Positions 1 through 7,786 of a DNA stretch of 10,242 nt are shown piece by piece. A program made the position numbers and the translations under genes. Each line of letters begins with the position of its first letter. The stretch's first letter is position 1. The notes under the pieces were generated by a model that saw only the letters and a program-made list of their open reading frames with translations, had not been told where the DNA came from and searched no databases. This DNA comes from Pseudomonadota bacterium. GTDB taxonomy: Bacteria > Pseudomonadota > Alphaproteobacteria > Rhizobiales > Xanthobacteraceae. Location: NCBI GenBank assembly GCA_023405565.1, contig JAEXXW010000113.1:1-10242 (forward strand), given 5' to 3'.

Positions 1-1420
1 CTTCGCCTTCGCGCGAGAGCACCAGCAGCGGCTTGCCGTCCGGACCCTCCATCACCGCATTGCCCTGGCTGTTGCGGGTATCGACCAAGCGGAACCAGCG
101 GCTCCAGTGCGGCGGCTCTTCGCCGGCGCCTTCGAGCGCGCGCGTCACCGGATGACGCTTGCCGATCTCGCTCAGGCGCGCGTGGAACGGCCGCTCGATC
201 ATCGAGCCGCTCGGCTCGGCTGGAAGCACCGCATCAAGCGGCGTGCGCCACAGCGATGTCTGGCTCGCGTAATCCGGGCCGGCGGCGATCAGCACCGCGC
301 CGCCATCGCGCACGTAGCGCGCAATGTTGTCGAAATAGACGATCGGCAGCACGCCCTGGCGCGCGTAGCGATCGAAGATGATGAGATTGAACTCGCCGAT
401 CTTCTGCTGGAACAATTCACGGGTCGGGAAGGCGATCAGCGACAATTCGTTGATCGGCGTGCCGTCCTGCTTCTCCGGCGGACGCAGAATGGTGAAATGC
501 ACGAGATCGACCGAGGCGTCGGACTTGAGCAGGTTGCGCCATGTCCGTTCGCCGGCATGCGGCTCGCCGGACACGAGCAGCACGCGCAGCTTGTCGCGCA
601 CACCGTCGATCGACACGACCGCGCGGTTGTTGACCGGGGTCAGTTCGTTCTCCAGCGGTGAGGCTTCGATCTCGACGATGTTCGGGCCGGCATGCGGAAT
701 CGGGATCTGCACCCGCACCGGCGTATTGGTGTTGACGTTGCGGGTTTCGATCTGTTCGCCGTCGCGGCGTATGGTGATGCGGGCCGTGGACGGACCGACG
801 CCCTGATCCTCGACGCGGAACGCGATGGTCTGCGACTGGCCGACAATGCCGAAGCGCGGTGCGGTGGTGAGGACGACACGGCGATCGCGCTCATTGGCGA
901 CGCCGGTGATGAGCGCGTGCAGTGGTGCATTGAAACCGAGTGCGGAGGCATCGGTCGGTACATCATGCACGCGCCCGTCGGTGATCATGAACGCGCCGGC
1001 GATGCGATCCGGCGGTACGTCAGCGAGCGCTGCGCCAAGCGCATTGAACAGGCGCGTGCCGTCCGTCTCGCCATCGGCAACGCCCGCTTCGACCACACGC
1101 ACATCGAGATTGGGAATGCGGGCGAGGCGCTCGTTCAGGGCGGCCCGTGCTTCCTCGGTCTGTTTCGCGCGATCGCCGAACGTCTGGCTCGGGCTTTTGT
1201 CGATGACGACGGCAACCACGGACGGAATGGGATCGCGGTCTTCGCGTGTGAAGGATGGATTTGCGAGCGCCAGGATCAGCAGCGCGAAGGCAGCCGCGCG
1301 CATCAGCGCGCCGCGGCTGCGGATCACCAGCAGCATTGCCGATATGATGATCGCAACGATCGCTGCGGCCCACAACACATAGGCCGGTACCAATGGCGCG
1401 AAGGCAATGCCGAAATTCAT
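1..1420 (-). CDS. Membrane-anchored VWA-like / GATase-like protein (C-terminus cut by window edge)
   Basis: The first 473 codons are present; the frame is still open at base 1. Two hydrophobic segments (residues about 11-33 and 41-55) are joined by a short basic loop (RSRGALMR), so by the positive-inside rule the rest should be periplasmic. A VWA-like domain follows, with a DxSxS-type MIDAS motif (DKSPS, 74-78) and a second metal-site motif (TDG, 147-149). Residues about 185-275 look like a beta-sandwich. From about 278 a Rossmann/class I glutamine amidotransferase-like fold begins (LRVLLVSGEP, then YVRDGGAVLIAAGP at 369-382). No amidotransferase activity should be assumed: I see no Cys-His dyad. 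The ATG at 1418-1420 was chosen because the in-frame codon TAA at 1427-1429 blocks any upstream start. It lies 16 bases after the DUF4159 gene stop, with only a weak Shine-Dalgarno, so it is probably the fourth gene of the MoxR operon. The reaction or partner is unknown. Confidence 0.85.
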   Translation of the reverse strand, partial: MNFGIAFAPLVPAYVLWAAAIVAIIISAMLLVIRSRGALMRAAAFALLILALANPSFTREDRDPIPSVVAVVIDKSPSQTFGDRAKQTEEARAALNERLARIPNLDVRVVEAGVADGETDGTRLFNALGAALADVPPDRIAGAFMITDGRVHDVPTDASALGFNAPLHALITGVANERDRRVVLTTAPRFGIVGQSQTIAFRVEDQGVGPSTARITIRRDGEQIETRNVNTNTPVRVQIPIPHAGPNIVEIEASPLENELTPVNNRAVVSIDGVRDKLRVLLVSGEPHAGERTWRNLLKSDASVDLVHFTILRPPEKQDGTPINELSLIAFPTRELFQQKIGEFNLIIFDRYARQGVLPIVYFDNIARYVRDGGAVLIAAGPDYASQTSLWRTPLDAVLPAEPSGSMIERPFHARLSEIGKRHPVTRALEGAGEEPPHWSRWFRLVDTRNSQGNAVMEGPDGKPLLVLSREGE

Positions 1421-1436
1421 AAGGCGTTATGTCCGT

Positions 1437-4316
1437 TCATTGCCCCAGCCGCTCCAGCAAGGCCGGGATGTGAACCTGATCGGCCTTGTAATTGCCGGTC
1501 AGCGTGTACATCACGATGTTGACGCCGGCGCGGTACGCCATCTCACGTTGTCGTGGCTCGTTCGCGACCATCGGCAGCATCTGCTGGCCGTCCGGCCGCA
1601 TGGCCCATGCACCGGCGAGATCATTCGACGTGATGAGGATCGACGAGACGCCGTCGCCAGCGCGGGCAGGGCGGCGGTTCTCGCTCTCGCCGTCGGGATC
1701 GTCCTGCGCCGGCAAGGCTTCCACCCAGAGCTGGCCGCCATTGAAGCGGCCGGGGAAGTCGCGCAGCAGGAAGAAGGTTTTGGTGAGCACGTGATCTTTC
1801 GACACCGGCTCAAGCTCGGGGATGTCGAGCGCCGCAAGGATCTGACGCAACGCCATCATGCCGGGGCTACGCGCCTCACCGCCGGGGCCGGGCGGAGCCA
1901 TGATCGCATCGCGCGTATCGAACAGCACCGTGCCGCCTTGCTTCATGTAGGCGTCGATGCGCGCCAGCGCTTCAGGCGACGGTTTCGGCGCATTCGGCAC
2001 GATCGGCCAATAGATCAGCGGAAAGAAATTCAGCTCATCGCGCGAGATATCGAGACCGACCGGTTCACCAGCCTCCAGCGCGGTGCGTTGCGCGAGAAAC
2101 AATGTCAATCCATTGAGACCGGCCTTGCTCACGGCATCCGTCTCGCTGTCGCCGGTGATGACATAGGCGAGCTTGGTTTCGAGCGCCGATTTCATTGCGA
2201 AATCGTCTGCGGCGGACACGCCCGGCTTTGCTGGCGCCGCGGCTTGTCGTTGCGGTGGCGTCACCGTCTGCGCCTGCACGGGCGATACGAGGTGATTGCT
2301 CGCCAAAAGGACAGCAAGCGCGACGCCGGTCGCTGCCGCGCGCCGCCGTTGCCGTGTCAGCCGGCTGAGGCCGCCAGCGAGCCAGAACACCACCAGCGCG
2401 TCGATCAGCAGCAGCGCGAGGCCGGCAAGGAAGATCGGGCCGCGCAGGTCCACCGGCTCGCTCAGGCGATAGACGTCGCGGCGTGCATTGAGCGCGGAGA
2501 GATCGAGCGCTTCCGGTTTGTCGGCGGCAGTTAATGTATTCACAGCCAGCAGTCCTTCCGGTGGTCCGTAAAAGCCGGGTGGAAACTCACCCGTCGCGCG
2601 GCTTGCATAATTGGCAGGGACCGGCTTGGCGCTGCCGGGCGGTGCGGTAAAGGCGCCGAAGCCATCGAGCGTGCGGGCCGGCGCCAGTGTCTCGCGGTCC
2701 CGTTCCGTGCTCGCTTGCTGTTCGGCCGTGACGTTTGAACCTGCGAGCGCGACAAGGCGCTTCAGCATATCGACGAAGGCGCCTGACAGCGGCAGGTCGG
2801 ACCAGCGCGTATCGGCGGTGACGTGGAACAGCACGATCATACCCTTGCCGCGCCGAGCGCCGGTCACAAGTGGCGTGCCGTCATTGAGCGTCGCCCAGCT
2901 TCGCTCTGCGAGACCAGCATCCGGTTCGGCCAGCACCTGCCGGTTGACGGTGACATCGCCCGGAACGGCCATGCCGCCGAACGGTCCATCATGCGCGAAG
3001 GCGGACAGCGGCTGCGGCTTTTCCCATGACAGCGACCCGCCCAATGTACGGCCGCCGCGCCGCAGGCGCACCGGCACAAGATCGTCGTCGGAGGCGGCGA
3101 GCCGCGGACCGGCAAAGCGGACGAGTACGCCGCCATCCTCGATCCATTTGTTCAGACGGTCGCGGGCCGGTCCAACGACATTGCCGACATCGGCAAGGAT
3201 CAGCATCGGAATATTCTGATCGAGAAACCGGACGACGGCATCAGACGGCGATACGCGGTCGCCCATGCGCACATCGGCGAAAGGAGAGAGGGCGCGTTGC
3301 AGATAGAAGGTCGAGGCGAGCAGGGGCTGCGCAGTGTCGGCGGTCGCACCGGTGATGACGCCGACGCTGCGCCGGCGCCAGCGCTTGTCGAGCAACTGCA
3401 CTGCACCGGCCGAGCGTTCGCTTGCGATTTCCAGGCGGGCAATGTCGTTGCGGATTTCAACCGGCAGATCGAATGTGGCGGTCGCTTCGCGTTCGCCGGA
3501 TTTGATCGCAAATCGTGCTTCGCCAAGCGGCAATCCCTTGAGATCGAGCGCACGTATCACGCCGCCCTGTGTATCGCCTGTCGTCGTGCGCTGGATCTTG
3601 ACGGTCAAAGCACCCGCCGCGTTATCCGCAGCGTTCAGGGCGAGTGCGGGTGTGATACCGCCTTCGACGATGGTCATGGTGCGCGAACCGATCAGTCCGC
3701 TGAGACCGGACGTGAATTCATCGCCGCGTCCGACGGTCACACCATCGGAGAGCCAGACCAGTTCGGCATCCGGCGTAGCGCCGAGAAAGCGCGCCAAGGC
3801 GGGAAGCGCATCGTTGCGTTCGACCGAATGTGGCTTCGGCGTCAATTGACGAAGTTGCACGCGCGCGGCAGCAGTCGGTTGCAACGTGATGCCCCGTCCA
3901 GCTTCGGATATCGGGATGATCGCAACCGCGCGGCCATCGGCTTCGGCGCGGGAGAGGATGTCCTCGCCCGTGCGGATACGCGCATCCCAGGTCGAGGCTG
4001 CAGCCCAGCCGTCATCGATCAGAAGCGCGATCGGCGTCGAACCGCCTGAGGTCGCGACCGATGGATTCCATAAAGGTCCGGCCGCAGCGAGGATCAGCAA
4101 GGCTGCGAGCGACAGGCGTAGCAACGTCAGCCACCACGGCGTGCGGGCCGGCGTTTCTTCCTTTGGCGCGATGTCGAACAGGAGCCGCGCCGGCGGAAAG
4201 GCAAGCCGCTGCGGACGCGGCGGAATGAGCCGCAACAGCCACCACAGCACCGGCAGGCTGAGCAGGCCGAGCAGCACAAGCGGTGAAGCAAAGCCGAGCG
4301 GCAATCCGCCGATCAT
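1437..4316 (-). CDS. DUF4159 domain protein with BatA-type N-terminus, 959 aa
   Basis: This is a large inner-membrane protein. Residues 8-85 resemble the BatA/aerotolerance-regulator N-terminal double anchor: two transmembrane helices (about 11-30 and 62-82) around a basic, Pro-rich cytoplasmic loop. Residues 95-215 form a VWA-like region. Its MIDAS position reads DDGWA (101-105) rather than DxSxS, so metal binding is probably lost, though an SDG (190-192) remains. A beta-sandwich follows, then a GATase-like fold (MLILADVGNV at 371; WIEDGGVLVRFAGP at 391-404). A third helix (about 626-648), a basic loop and a fourth hydrophobic stretch precede the DUF4159 domain (about 705-955; YMKQGGTVLFDTRD at 790-803). 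The topology puts both large domains in the periplasm. The ATG overlaps the DUF58 stop by 4 bases and has a strong GGAGGT site. Its role is unknown; context makes it a client or partner of the MoxR ATPase. Confidence 0.93.
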   Translation of the reverse strand: MIGGLPLGFASPLVLLGLLSLPVLWWLLRLIPPRPQRLAFPPARLLFDIAPKEETPARTPWWLTLLRLSLAALLILAAAGPLWNPSVATSGGSTPIALLIDDGWAAASTWDARIRTGEDILSRAEADGRAVAIIPISEAGRGITLQPTAAARVQLRQLTPKPHSVERNDALPALARFLGATPDAELVWLSDGVTVGRGDEFTSGLSGLIGSRTMTIVEGGITPALALNAADNAAGALTVKIQRTTTGDTQGGVIRALDLKGLPLGEARFAIKSGEREATATFDLPVEIRNDIARLEIASERSAGAVQLLDKRWRRRSVGVITGATADTAQPLLASTFYLQRALSPFADVRMGDRVSPSDAVVRFLDQNIPMLILADVGNVVGPARDRLNKWIEDGGVLVRFAGPRLAASDDDLVPVRLRRGGRTLGGSLSWEKPQPLSAFAHDGPFGGMAVPGDVTVNRQVLAEPDAGLAERSWATLNDGTPLVTGARRGKGMIVLFHVTADTRWSDLPLSGAFVDMLKRLVALAGSNVTAEQQASTERDRETLAPARTLDGFGAFTAPPGSAKPVPANYASRATGEFPPGFYGPPEGLLAVNTLTAADKPEALDLSALNARRDVYRLSEPVDLRGPIFLAGLALLLIDALVVFWLAGGLSRLTRQRRRAAATGVALAVLLASNHLVSPVQAQTVTPPQRQAAAPAKPGVSAADDFAMKSALETKLAYVITGDSETDAVSKAGLNGLTLFLAQRTALEAGEPVGLDISRDELNFFPLIYWPIVPNAPKPSPEALARIDAYMKQGGTVLFDTRDAIMAPPGPGGEARSPGMMALRQILAALDIPELEPVSKDHVLTKTFFLLRDFPGRFNGGQLWVEALPAQDDPDGESENRRPARAGDGVSSILITSNDLAGAWAMRPDGQQMLPMVANEPRQREMAYRAGVNIVMYTLTGNYKADQVHIPALLERLGQ

Positions 4317-5266
4317 GTGCGCACCTCCGCTTCCGCTTCCGCAGTCTGGCTGCGGGGCGATGCGTCGGCACCCTGGCCCATGCGCGCATGGAGCGCGAGG
4401 ACGAGTTCGCTCGCCGGACGATCGGTGCGATGAATGATGAAGCTTGCGCCCAGCCGGTTCGTCTCGTCACGCATCGCGTCACGATGTTCGGCGAGCTTGC
4501 GGACATAATCGTCGCGCCATGTTTCGGCGCGCCCGGCGATGACGCTGCCTGAGCCTTCGGGCTCGAGAAATTCGATGCGGCCTGAATAGGGGAAGGTCTC
4601 CTCCGCCGGATCGATAATCTGGATGACATGCATGCTGGTGCGTGCGCCCGACAATTGCGCGAGCTTTTCGCGGAAATCCGGGATCGGACTCCAGAAGTCC
4701 GACAGCATCACCACTTCGGATAACGGCGCAGGCATGAAGAAGGGCGGCAGGCTGTCGCGCTCGGTGGTGTCATGCAGCATCGCCTGTGCCATCTTGTCGA
4801 TCACATTGCGGCTCGCGGTCGGACGCATCAGCCCGGGAATGCCGACCCGCTCGCCGCCATCGACGAGGATTTCGGCCAGCGCGAAAGCGATCACCAGTGT
4901 GCGATCGAGTTTGCTTTCCTGCGCGAGCTGCGACGAGAATTGCATCGAAGCCGAACGATCCGGCCAGATCCACACCGTGTGCGCGGCTTCCCATTCCTGT
5001 TCGCGCACATAGAGGTGTTCGTCGCGGGCAGACCGCCGCCAGTCGACGCGTCGGGCCGGCTCGCCGGAGACGAAGCGACGATATTGCCAGAAATTCTCGC
5101 CGGAGCCGGAGCGGCGGCGGCCGTGCAAGCCATGGATCACGGTCGCGGCAATGCGGCGTGCCTCCAGGATCAGCCGCGGCAGACTGGCCGCGAGCGTCCG
5201 TGACGCGCCACCGGCATGGCGAATGGCATCCGTTTCTAGCTTGCGAGGATCCGGCTCAACCGCCAT
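4313..5266 (-). CDS. DUF58 domain-containing protein, 317 aa
   Basis: The DUF58 signature is clear at residues 54-93: GSGENFWQYRRFVSGEPARR, then VDWRRSARDEHLYVREQEWE. It is followed by a VWA-type fold with an intact MIDAS motif (DRSAS, 103-107) and an SDF at 189-191 in the place of the usual TDG. No membrane segment or signal peptide is seen, so it should be cytosolic, beside the MoxR ATPase. DUF58 proteins are typically encoded directly after MoxR genes and are thought to be adaptors or substrates of these AAA+ machines; this is family knowledge and not shown for this protein. The start lies 3 bases after the moxR stop, and the stop overlaps the next ATG (ATGA), so the three genes are very likely co-transcribed and translationally coupled. 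The C-terminal tail (AEAEAEVRT) is short and low-complexity, and its DNA doubles as the ribosome binding site of the next gene. Confidence 0.95.
   Translation of the reverse strand: MAVEPDPRKLETDAIRHAGGASRTLAASLPRLILEARRIAATVIHGLHGRRRSGSGENFWQYRRFVSGEPARRVDWRRSARDEHLYVREQEWEAAHTVWIWPDRSASMQFSSQLAQESKLDRTLVIAFALAEILVDGGERVGIPGLMRPTASRNVIDKMAQAMLHDTTERDSLPPFFMPAPLSEVVMLSDFWSPIPDFREKLAQLSGARTSMHVIQIIDPAEETFPYSGRIEFLEPEGSGSVIAGRAETWRDDYVRKLAEHRDAMRDETNRLGASFIIHRTDRPASELVLALHARMGQGADASPRSQTAEAEAEVRT
4323..4328 (-). promoter_or_regulatory. Ribosome binding site of the DUF4159 gene inside the DUF58 coding region
   Basis: GGAGGT on the minus strand, 6 bases before the ATG at 4316. It sits within the last codons of the DUF58 gene. 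Together with the ATGA overlap, this suggests both coupled and independent initiation on the long membrane-protein gene. Confidence 0.75.
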
Positions 5267-5269
5267 CGA

Positions 5270-6277
5270 TCACCCAAGTCGCGATTTCAATTGGCCGATC
5301 ACGGCCTCCACGCTTTCGCCTTCGGCGCGCGCCGCGAAGGTCAGCGCCATGCGATGTTTCAGGATCGGCTCCGCCAGCGCGATGACGTCGTCCACCGACG
5401 GCGCGAGACGGCCATCCAGCAGCGCGCGGGCACGCACCGCCAGCATCAAGGCCTGGCTGGCGCGCGGTCCGGGCCCCCAGGCGATCGCTTTTGTGACGCG
5501 ATCGCTTTCCGAACCTGGGCGCGCTGACCGAACCAGCGCGAGAATGGCTTCCACAACGGACTCGCCGACCGGCAACCGCCGCACGAGGCGTTGTGCAGCC
5601 ATCAATTCATCCGCGCTCATCGCGGCTTTCGGTTTGGCTTCGTCGGCGCCGGTGGTGTCAAACAGCATGCGGCGCTCGGCATCGATGTCGGGATAATCGA
5701 CATCGATCTGCATCAGAAAGCGGTCGAGTTGCGCTTCCGGGAGTGGATAGGTGCCTTCCTGCTCCAGCGGGTTCTGTGTCGCCAGCACATGGAACGGCTT
5801 CGGGACGTCATGACGTGCGCCGGCCACTGTGACGTGGAGTTCCTGCATTGCCTGCAGCAGCGCCGATTGGGTGCGGGGCGAGGCGCGGTTGATTTCGTCG
5901 GCCATCAGCAACTGGGCGAAGACCGGGCCGGGAATAAAGCGGAAACTGCGCTTGCCGCCCGGATTTTCCTCCAGAACTTCCGATCCGAGGATATCCGACG
6001 GCATCAAATCCGGCGTGAACTGGATGCGGCGGGCATCGAGGCCGAGCACCACGCCCATGGTTTCCACAAGTTTGGTCTTGGCGAGACCCGGCACGCCGAC
6101 CAGCAGCGCATGGCCGCCGGAGAGGATGGTAATCAGCGCCTGCTCGACCACCTTTTCCTGTCCGAAAATGACAGTGCCGACTGCGTCTTTCGCGGCTCTC
6201 GCATGGGCGGCCGTGGTTTCCGCGGCGCGGACGATCATGTCTTCGAGCTTGTCGATGCTTTCGCCGGGTGCCGGCAT
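5270..6277 (-). CDS. MoxR-family AAA+ ATPase, 335 aa
   Basis: A single AAA+ module of the usual length for this family. Walker A is GVPGLAKT (61-68), Walker B is LLMADEI (123-129), a sensor-1 type ATQNP lies at 166-170 and a family motif LPEAQLDRF at 179-187. The C-terminal part forms the helical lid (AAA_lid type). It is a soluble cytosolic ATPase that should act as a hexameric remodeling chaperone on VWA or MIDAS proteins. The three genes behind it encode just such proteins, so this is probably the motor of the operon. The ATG at 6275-6277 follows AAGGAG by 7 bases, which fixes the start. It is the first gene of the leftward operon and is divergent from the DUF1285 gene. The exact target and the cellular process are not known; methanol dehydrogenase activation, for which the family is named, is not supported here because no methanol genes are in view. 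Confidence 0.97.
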   Translation of the reverse strand: MPAPGESIDKLEDMIVRAAETTAAHARAAKDAVGTVIFGQEKVVEQALITILSGGHALLVGVPGLAKTKLVETMGVVLGLDARRIQFTPDLMPSDILGSEVLEENPGGKRSFRFIPGPVFAQLLMADEINRASPRTQSALLQAMQELHVTVAGARHDVPKPFHVLATQNPLEQEGTYPLPEAQLDRFLMQIDVDYPDIDAERRMLFDTTGADEAKPKAAMSADELMAAQRLVRRLPVGESVVEAILALVRSARPGSESDRVTKAIAWGPGPRASQALMLAVRARALLDGRLAPSVDDVIALAEPILKHRMALTFAARAEGESVEAVIGQLKSRLG

Positions 6278-6284
6278 AAATTTG

Positions 6285-6290
6285 CTCCTT
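6285..6290 (-). promoter_or_regulatory. Ribosome binding site of the MoxR ATPase gene
   Basis: AAGGAG on the minus strand, 7 bases before the ATG at 6277. It is the best Shine-Dalgarno at the head of the leftward operon and supports the chosen start. Confidence 0.8.
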
Positions 6291-6312
6291 CTGTCGTCCC
6301 GCGCCTCAGGGC

Positions 6313-6340
6313 CATATATCTACGGGAAACGATGCAACAA
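6313..6340 (-). promoter_or_regulatory. Weak sigma70-like promoter candidate for the MoxR operon
   Basis: On the minus strand TTGTTG (6335-6340) and TATATG (6313-6318) are 16 bases apart and lie 36 bases upstream of the moxR start. Matches to consensus are 3 of 6 and 4 of 6, so this is only a candidate chosen by position. Confidence 0.22.
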
Positions 6341-6518
6341 GCGCGCCATCAGCGGACCACGACAATCCTCGGATGGTGCATCGAATCTTACCCCGTCTAA
6401 CCCCGGTTCCCGGTAGCTTACGCCATTTTTCGCCGATGACTGGTACCCTCGGGGCGATCACTTTCACGCGGGGGAAAACTCCATTTTCCTGTGGCTGACG
6501 ACAGGCTCAAGACAAACC

Positions 6519-7118
6519 ATGGCGAAGCAAAGGCAGAAGGATACCGGCGGACTGGATGGGATCGCCGCAGCGATCCGGAAGACCGGTGACGAGGGTGGGC
6601 CGCCCGTCCATCTGTGGAACCCGCCCTTTTGTGGCGACCTCGACATTCGGATCGCCTCCGACGGCACCTGGTTCTATCTCGGGACGCCGATCGGCCGGAT
6701 GCCTCTGGTCAAGCTGTTCGCCTCGGTCCTGAAGCGGGAAGGGGAAAGGTATTTTCTCGTCACGCCGGTCGAAAAGATCGGGATCGTCGTCGAGGACGCG
6801 CCGTTCATGGCCGTCGAGATGCAGCGGGATGACACGGCCGATTGCCCGCACTTGCGGTTCCGGACCAATGTCGACGATTGGGTGACCTGCGATGCGGATC
6901 ACGGCTTGCGCTTTGAGCCGGAGCTCTCGTCCGGCGGCCTGAAGCCCTATCTCCATGTCCGGCGCGGTCTCTGGGCGAAGGTGACGCGCGCCCTGTTTTA
7001 CGATCTGGTGGCGCTTGGCAAGGAACGCGATATCGACGGCATGTCCATGTTCGGACTTGAATCGGGCGGTGCATTCTTCCCAATGGCGAAGGCCGACGCA
7101 TTGAAGGACCTGAATTGA
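6519..7118 (+). CDS. DUF1285 domain-containing protein, 199 aa
   Basis: The protein matches the DUF1285 family along its length. Characteristic stretches are the aromatic/Pro-rich HLWNPPFCGDLDIRIASDG (31-49), WFYLGTPIGRMPLVKLFASV (51-70) and ERYFLVTPVEKIGIVVEDAP (76-95). It has no signal peptide or membrane segment and is probably a small soluble cytoplasmic protein. Family members have a compact beta-rich fold, but I know of no established function. It is the first gene of the rightward operon; its TGA overlaps the ATG of the CoA pyrophosphatase by one base. The ATG at 6519 is the only ATG or GTG start in frame near the family N-terminus. The Shine-Dalgarno before it is poor (only AGG about 14 bases upstream), so initiation may be weak or the leader short. 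The assignment is confident; the function is open. Confidence 0.93.
   Translation: MAKQRQKDTGGLDGIAAAIRKTGDEGGPPVHLWNPPFCGDLDIRIASDGTWFYLGTPIGRMPLVKLFASVLKREGERYFLVTPVEKIGIVVEDAPFMAVEMQRDDTADCPHLRFRTNVDDWVTCDADHGLRFEPELSSGGLKPYLHVRRGLWAKVTRALFYDLVALGKERDIDGMSMFGLESGGAFFPMAKADALKDLN
7104..7108 (+). promoter_or_regulatory. Ribosome binding site deciding the CoA pyrophosphatase start
   Basis: AAGGA lies 9 bases before the ATG at 7118. This spacing favours that ATG over the in-frame TTG at 7115. Confidence 0.6.
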
Positions 7119-7786
7119 TGACGCGCGCCTCGCCCGCTCCATCCTCCCATAAATCGCAGAGCGATTTCTTCGACCGTGCGCGCCGTCTGCTCACATTCGA
7201 CGAGCCTGTTGGGTTAACCGATCCGGACGCATTGCCGCTCCGCGGCGATCATGATCTCGACCCCGTGTCGCAAGCGATGGCGGCAGTGCGGCCGATCAGG
7301 CCGGCCGCGGTATTAATTCCGGTTGTCGATCGTGACGAACCGATGGTGCTGTTGACGCAGCGCACGGCGCATCTGCCGCAGCATGCCGGGCAGATTGCTT
7401 TCCCCGGCGGCAAGATCGATCCGGCCGATGCAAGTCCGCTGGCGGCGGCGTTGCGTGAGGCCGACGAGGAAGTCGGATTGCACGCCGATGCCGTCGATCC
7501 GATCGGCTATCTCGACGTGTATATGACGACGCTCGGCTATCGCATCGTGCCGGTGGTCGCGCGTGTGCAGCCCGGCTTCACGCTGACACTCAATCCCGGC
7601 GAAGTCGATGACGTCTTCGAGGTGCCGCTGTCTTTCATGATGGAAGCTGCCAACCATCAGAGGCACAGTCGTGAATGGCAGGGCCTGATGCGCACCTATT
7701 ACGCGATCCCGTTCGGCGACCGTTATATCTGGGGCGTGACGGCCGGCATTTTCAGGAATTTGTACGAGAGGGTCTACGGCGCATGA
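7118..7786 (+). CDS. CoA pyrophosphatase (Nudix hydrolase), 222 aa
   Basis: A Nudix enzyme of the CoA-pyrophosphatase subgroup (NUDT7/NUDT8/YeaB-like), which cleaves CoA or oxidised CoA to 4'-phosphopantetheine and 3',5'-ADP. The subgroup's CoA motif is visible just before the Nudix box: LLTQRTAHLPQHAGQ then IAFPGG (78-98), with TA for the usual SA. The catalytic box runs from 98 to 121 and ends in READEEVGL (113-121), whose Glu residues bind the metal. The C-terminal part (YAIPFGDRYIWGVTAGIFRN, 195-214) carries the usual IWG(V/A)TA signature. It is soluble and cytoplasmic. The start is taken at ATG 7118, overlapping the DUF1285 stop by one base. The stop overlaps the DUF6111 start (ATGA), so the gene is probably coupled on both sides. 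Substrate specificity is inferred from the motif. Confidence 0.94.
   Translation: MTRASPAPSSHKSQSDFFDRARRLLTFDEPVGLTDPDALPLRGDHDLDPVSQAMAAVRPIRPAAVLIPVVDRDEPMVLLTQRTAHLPQHAGQIAFPGGKIDPADASPLAAALREADEEVGLHADAVDPIGYLDVYMTTLGYRIVPVVARVQPGFTLTLNPGEVDDVFEVPLSFMMEAANHQRHSREWQGLMRTYYAIPFGDRYIWGVTAGIFRNLYERVYGA

Larger units (their letters stand above)
6278..6518. promoter_or_regulatory. Divergent intergenic region between the MoxR and DUF1285 operons
   Basis: These 241 bases separate the starts of two oppositely oriented operons and must hold promoters for both, unless transcription enters from elsewhere. The region is richer in short AT tracts than the flanking genes. A weak sigma70-like candidate for the leftward operon is listed separately. 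I see no convincing promoter pair, operator palindrome, riboswitch or small ORF for the rightward operon. The DUF1285 start also lacks a good Shine-Dalgarno. Confidence 0.5.

Noticed and set aside
1417..1440. Minus-strand ATG at 1438-1440 overlapping the DUF4159 stop as a start for the left gene
   Set aside because: That frame stops after seven codons (TGA at 1417-1419) and is not the frame of the VWA-like protein.
692..1522. A 276-codon plus-strand ORF opposite the VWA-like gene
   Set aside because: It has no family resemblance and is His/Arg/Cys-rich at the end; it shadows a frame with helices and MIDAS motifs.
1407..2534. A 375-codon plus-strand ORF opposite the DUF4159 gene
   Set aside because: Its Arg/His/Gln-rich composition is typical of an antisense frame in high-GC DNA. 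The minus-strand frame has recognisable domains throughout.
5591..6400. A 269-codon plus-strand ORF opposite the MoxR gene
   Set aside because: It lies over a complete AAA+ gene with Walker motifs and has no ribosome binding site or plausible fold.
7675..7782. Longer N-terminus for the DUF6111 protein, inside the CoA pyrophosphatase gene
   Set aside because: The internal ATG at 7783 gives a clean membrane helix and a typical 4-base overlap; the extension is a shadow of the Nudix C-terminus.
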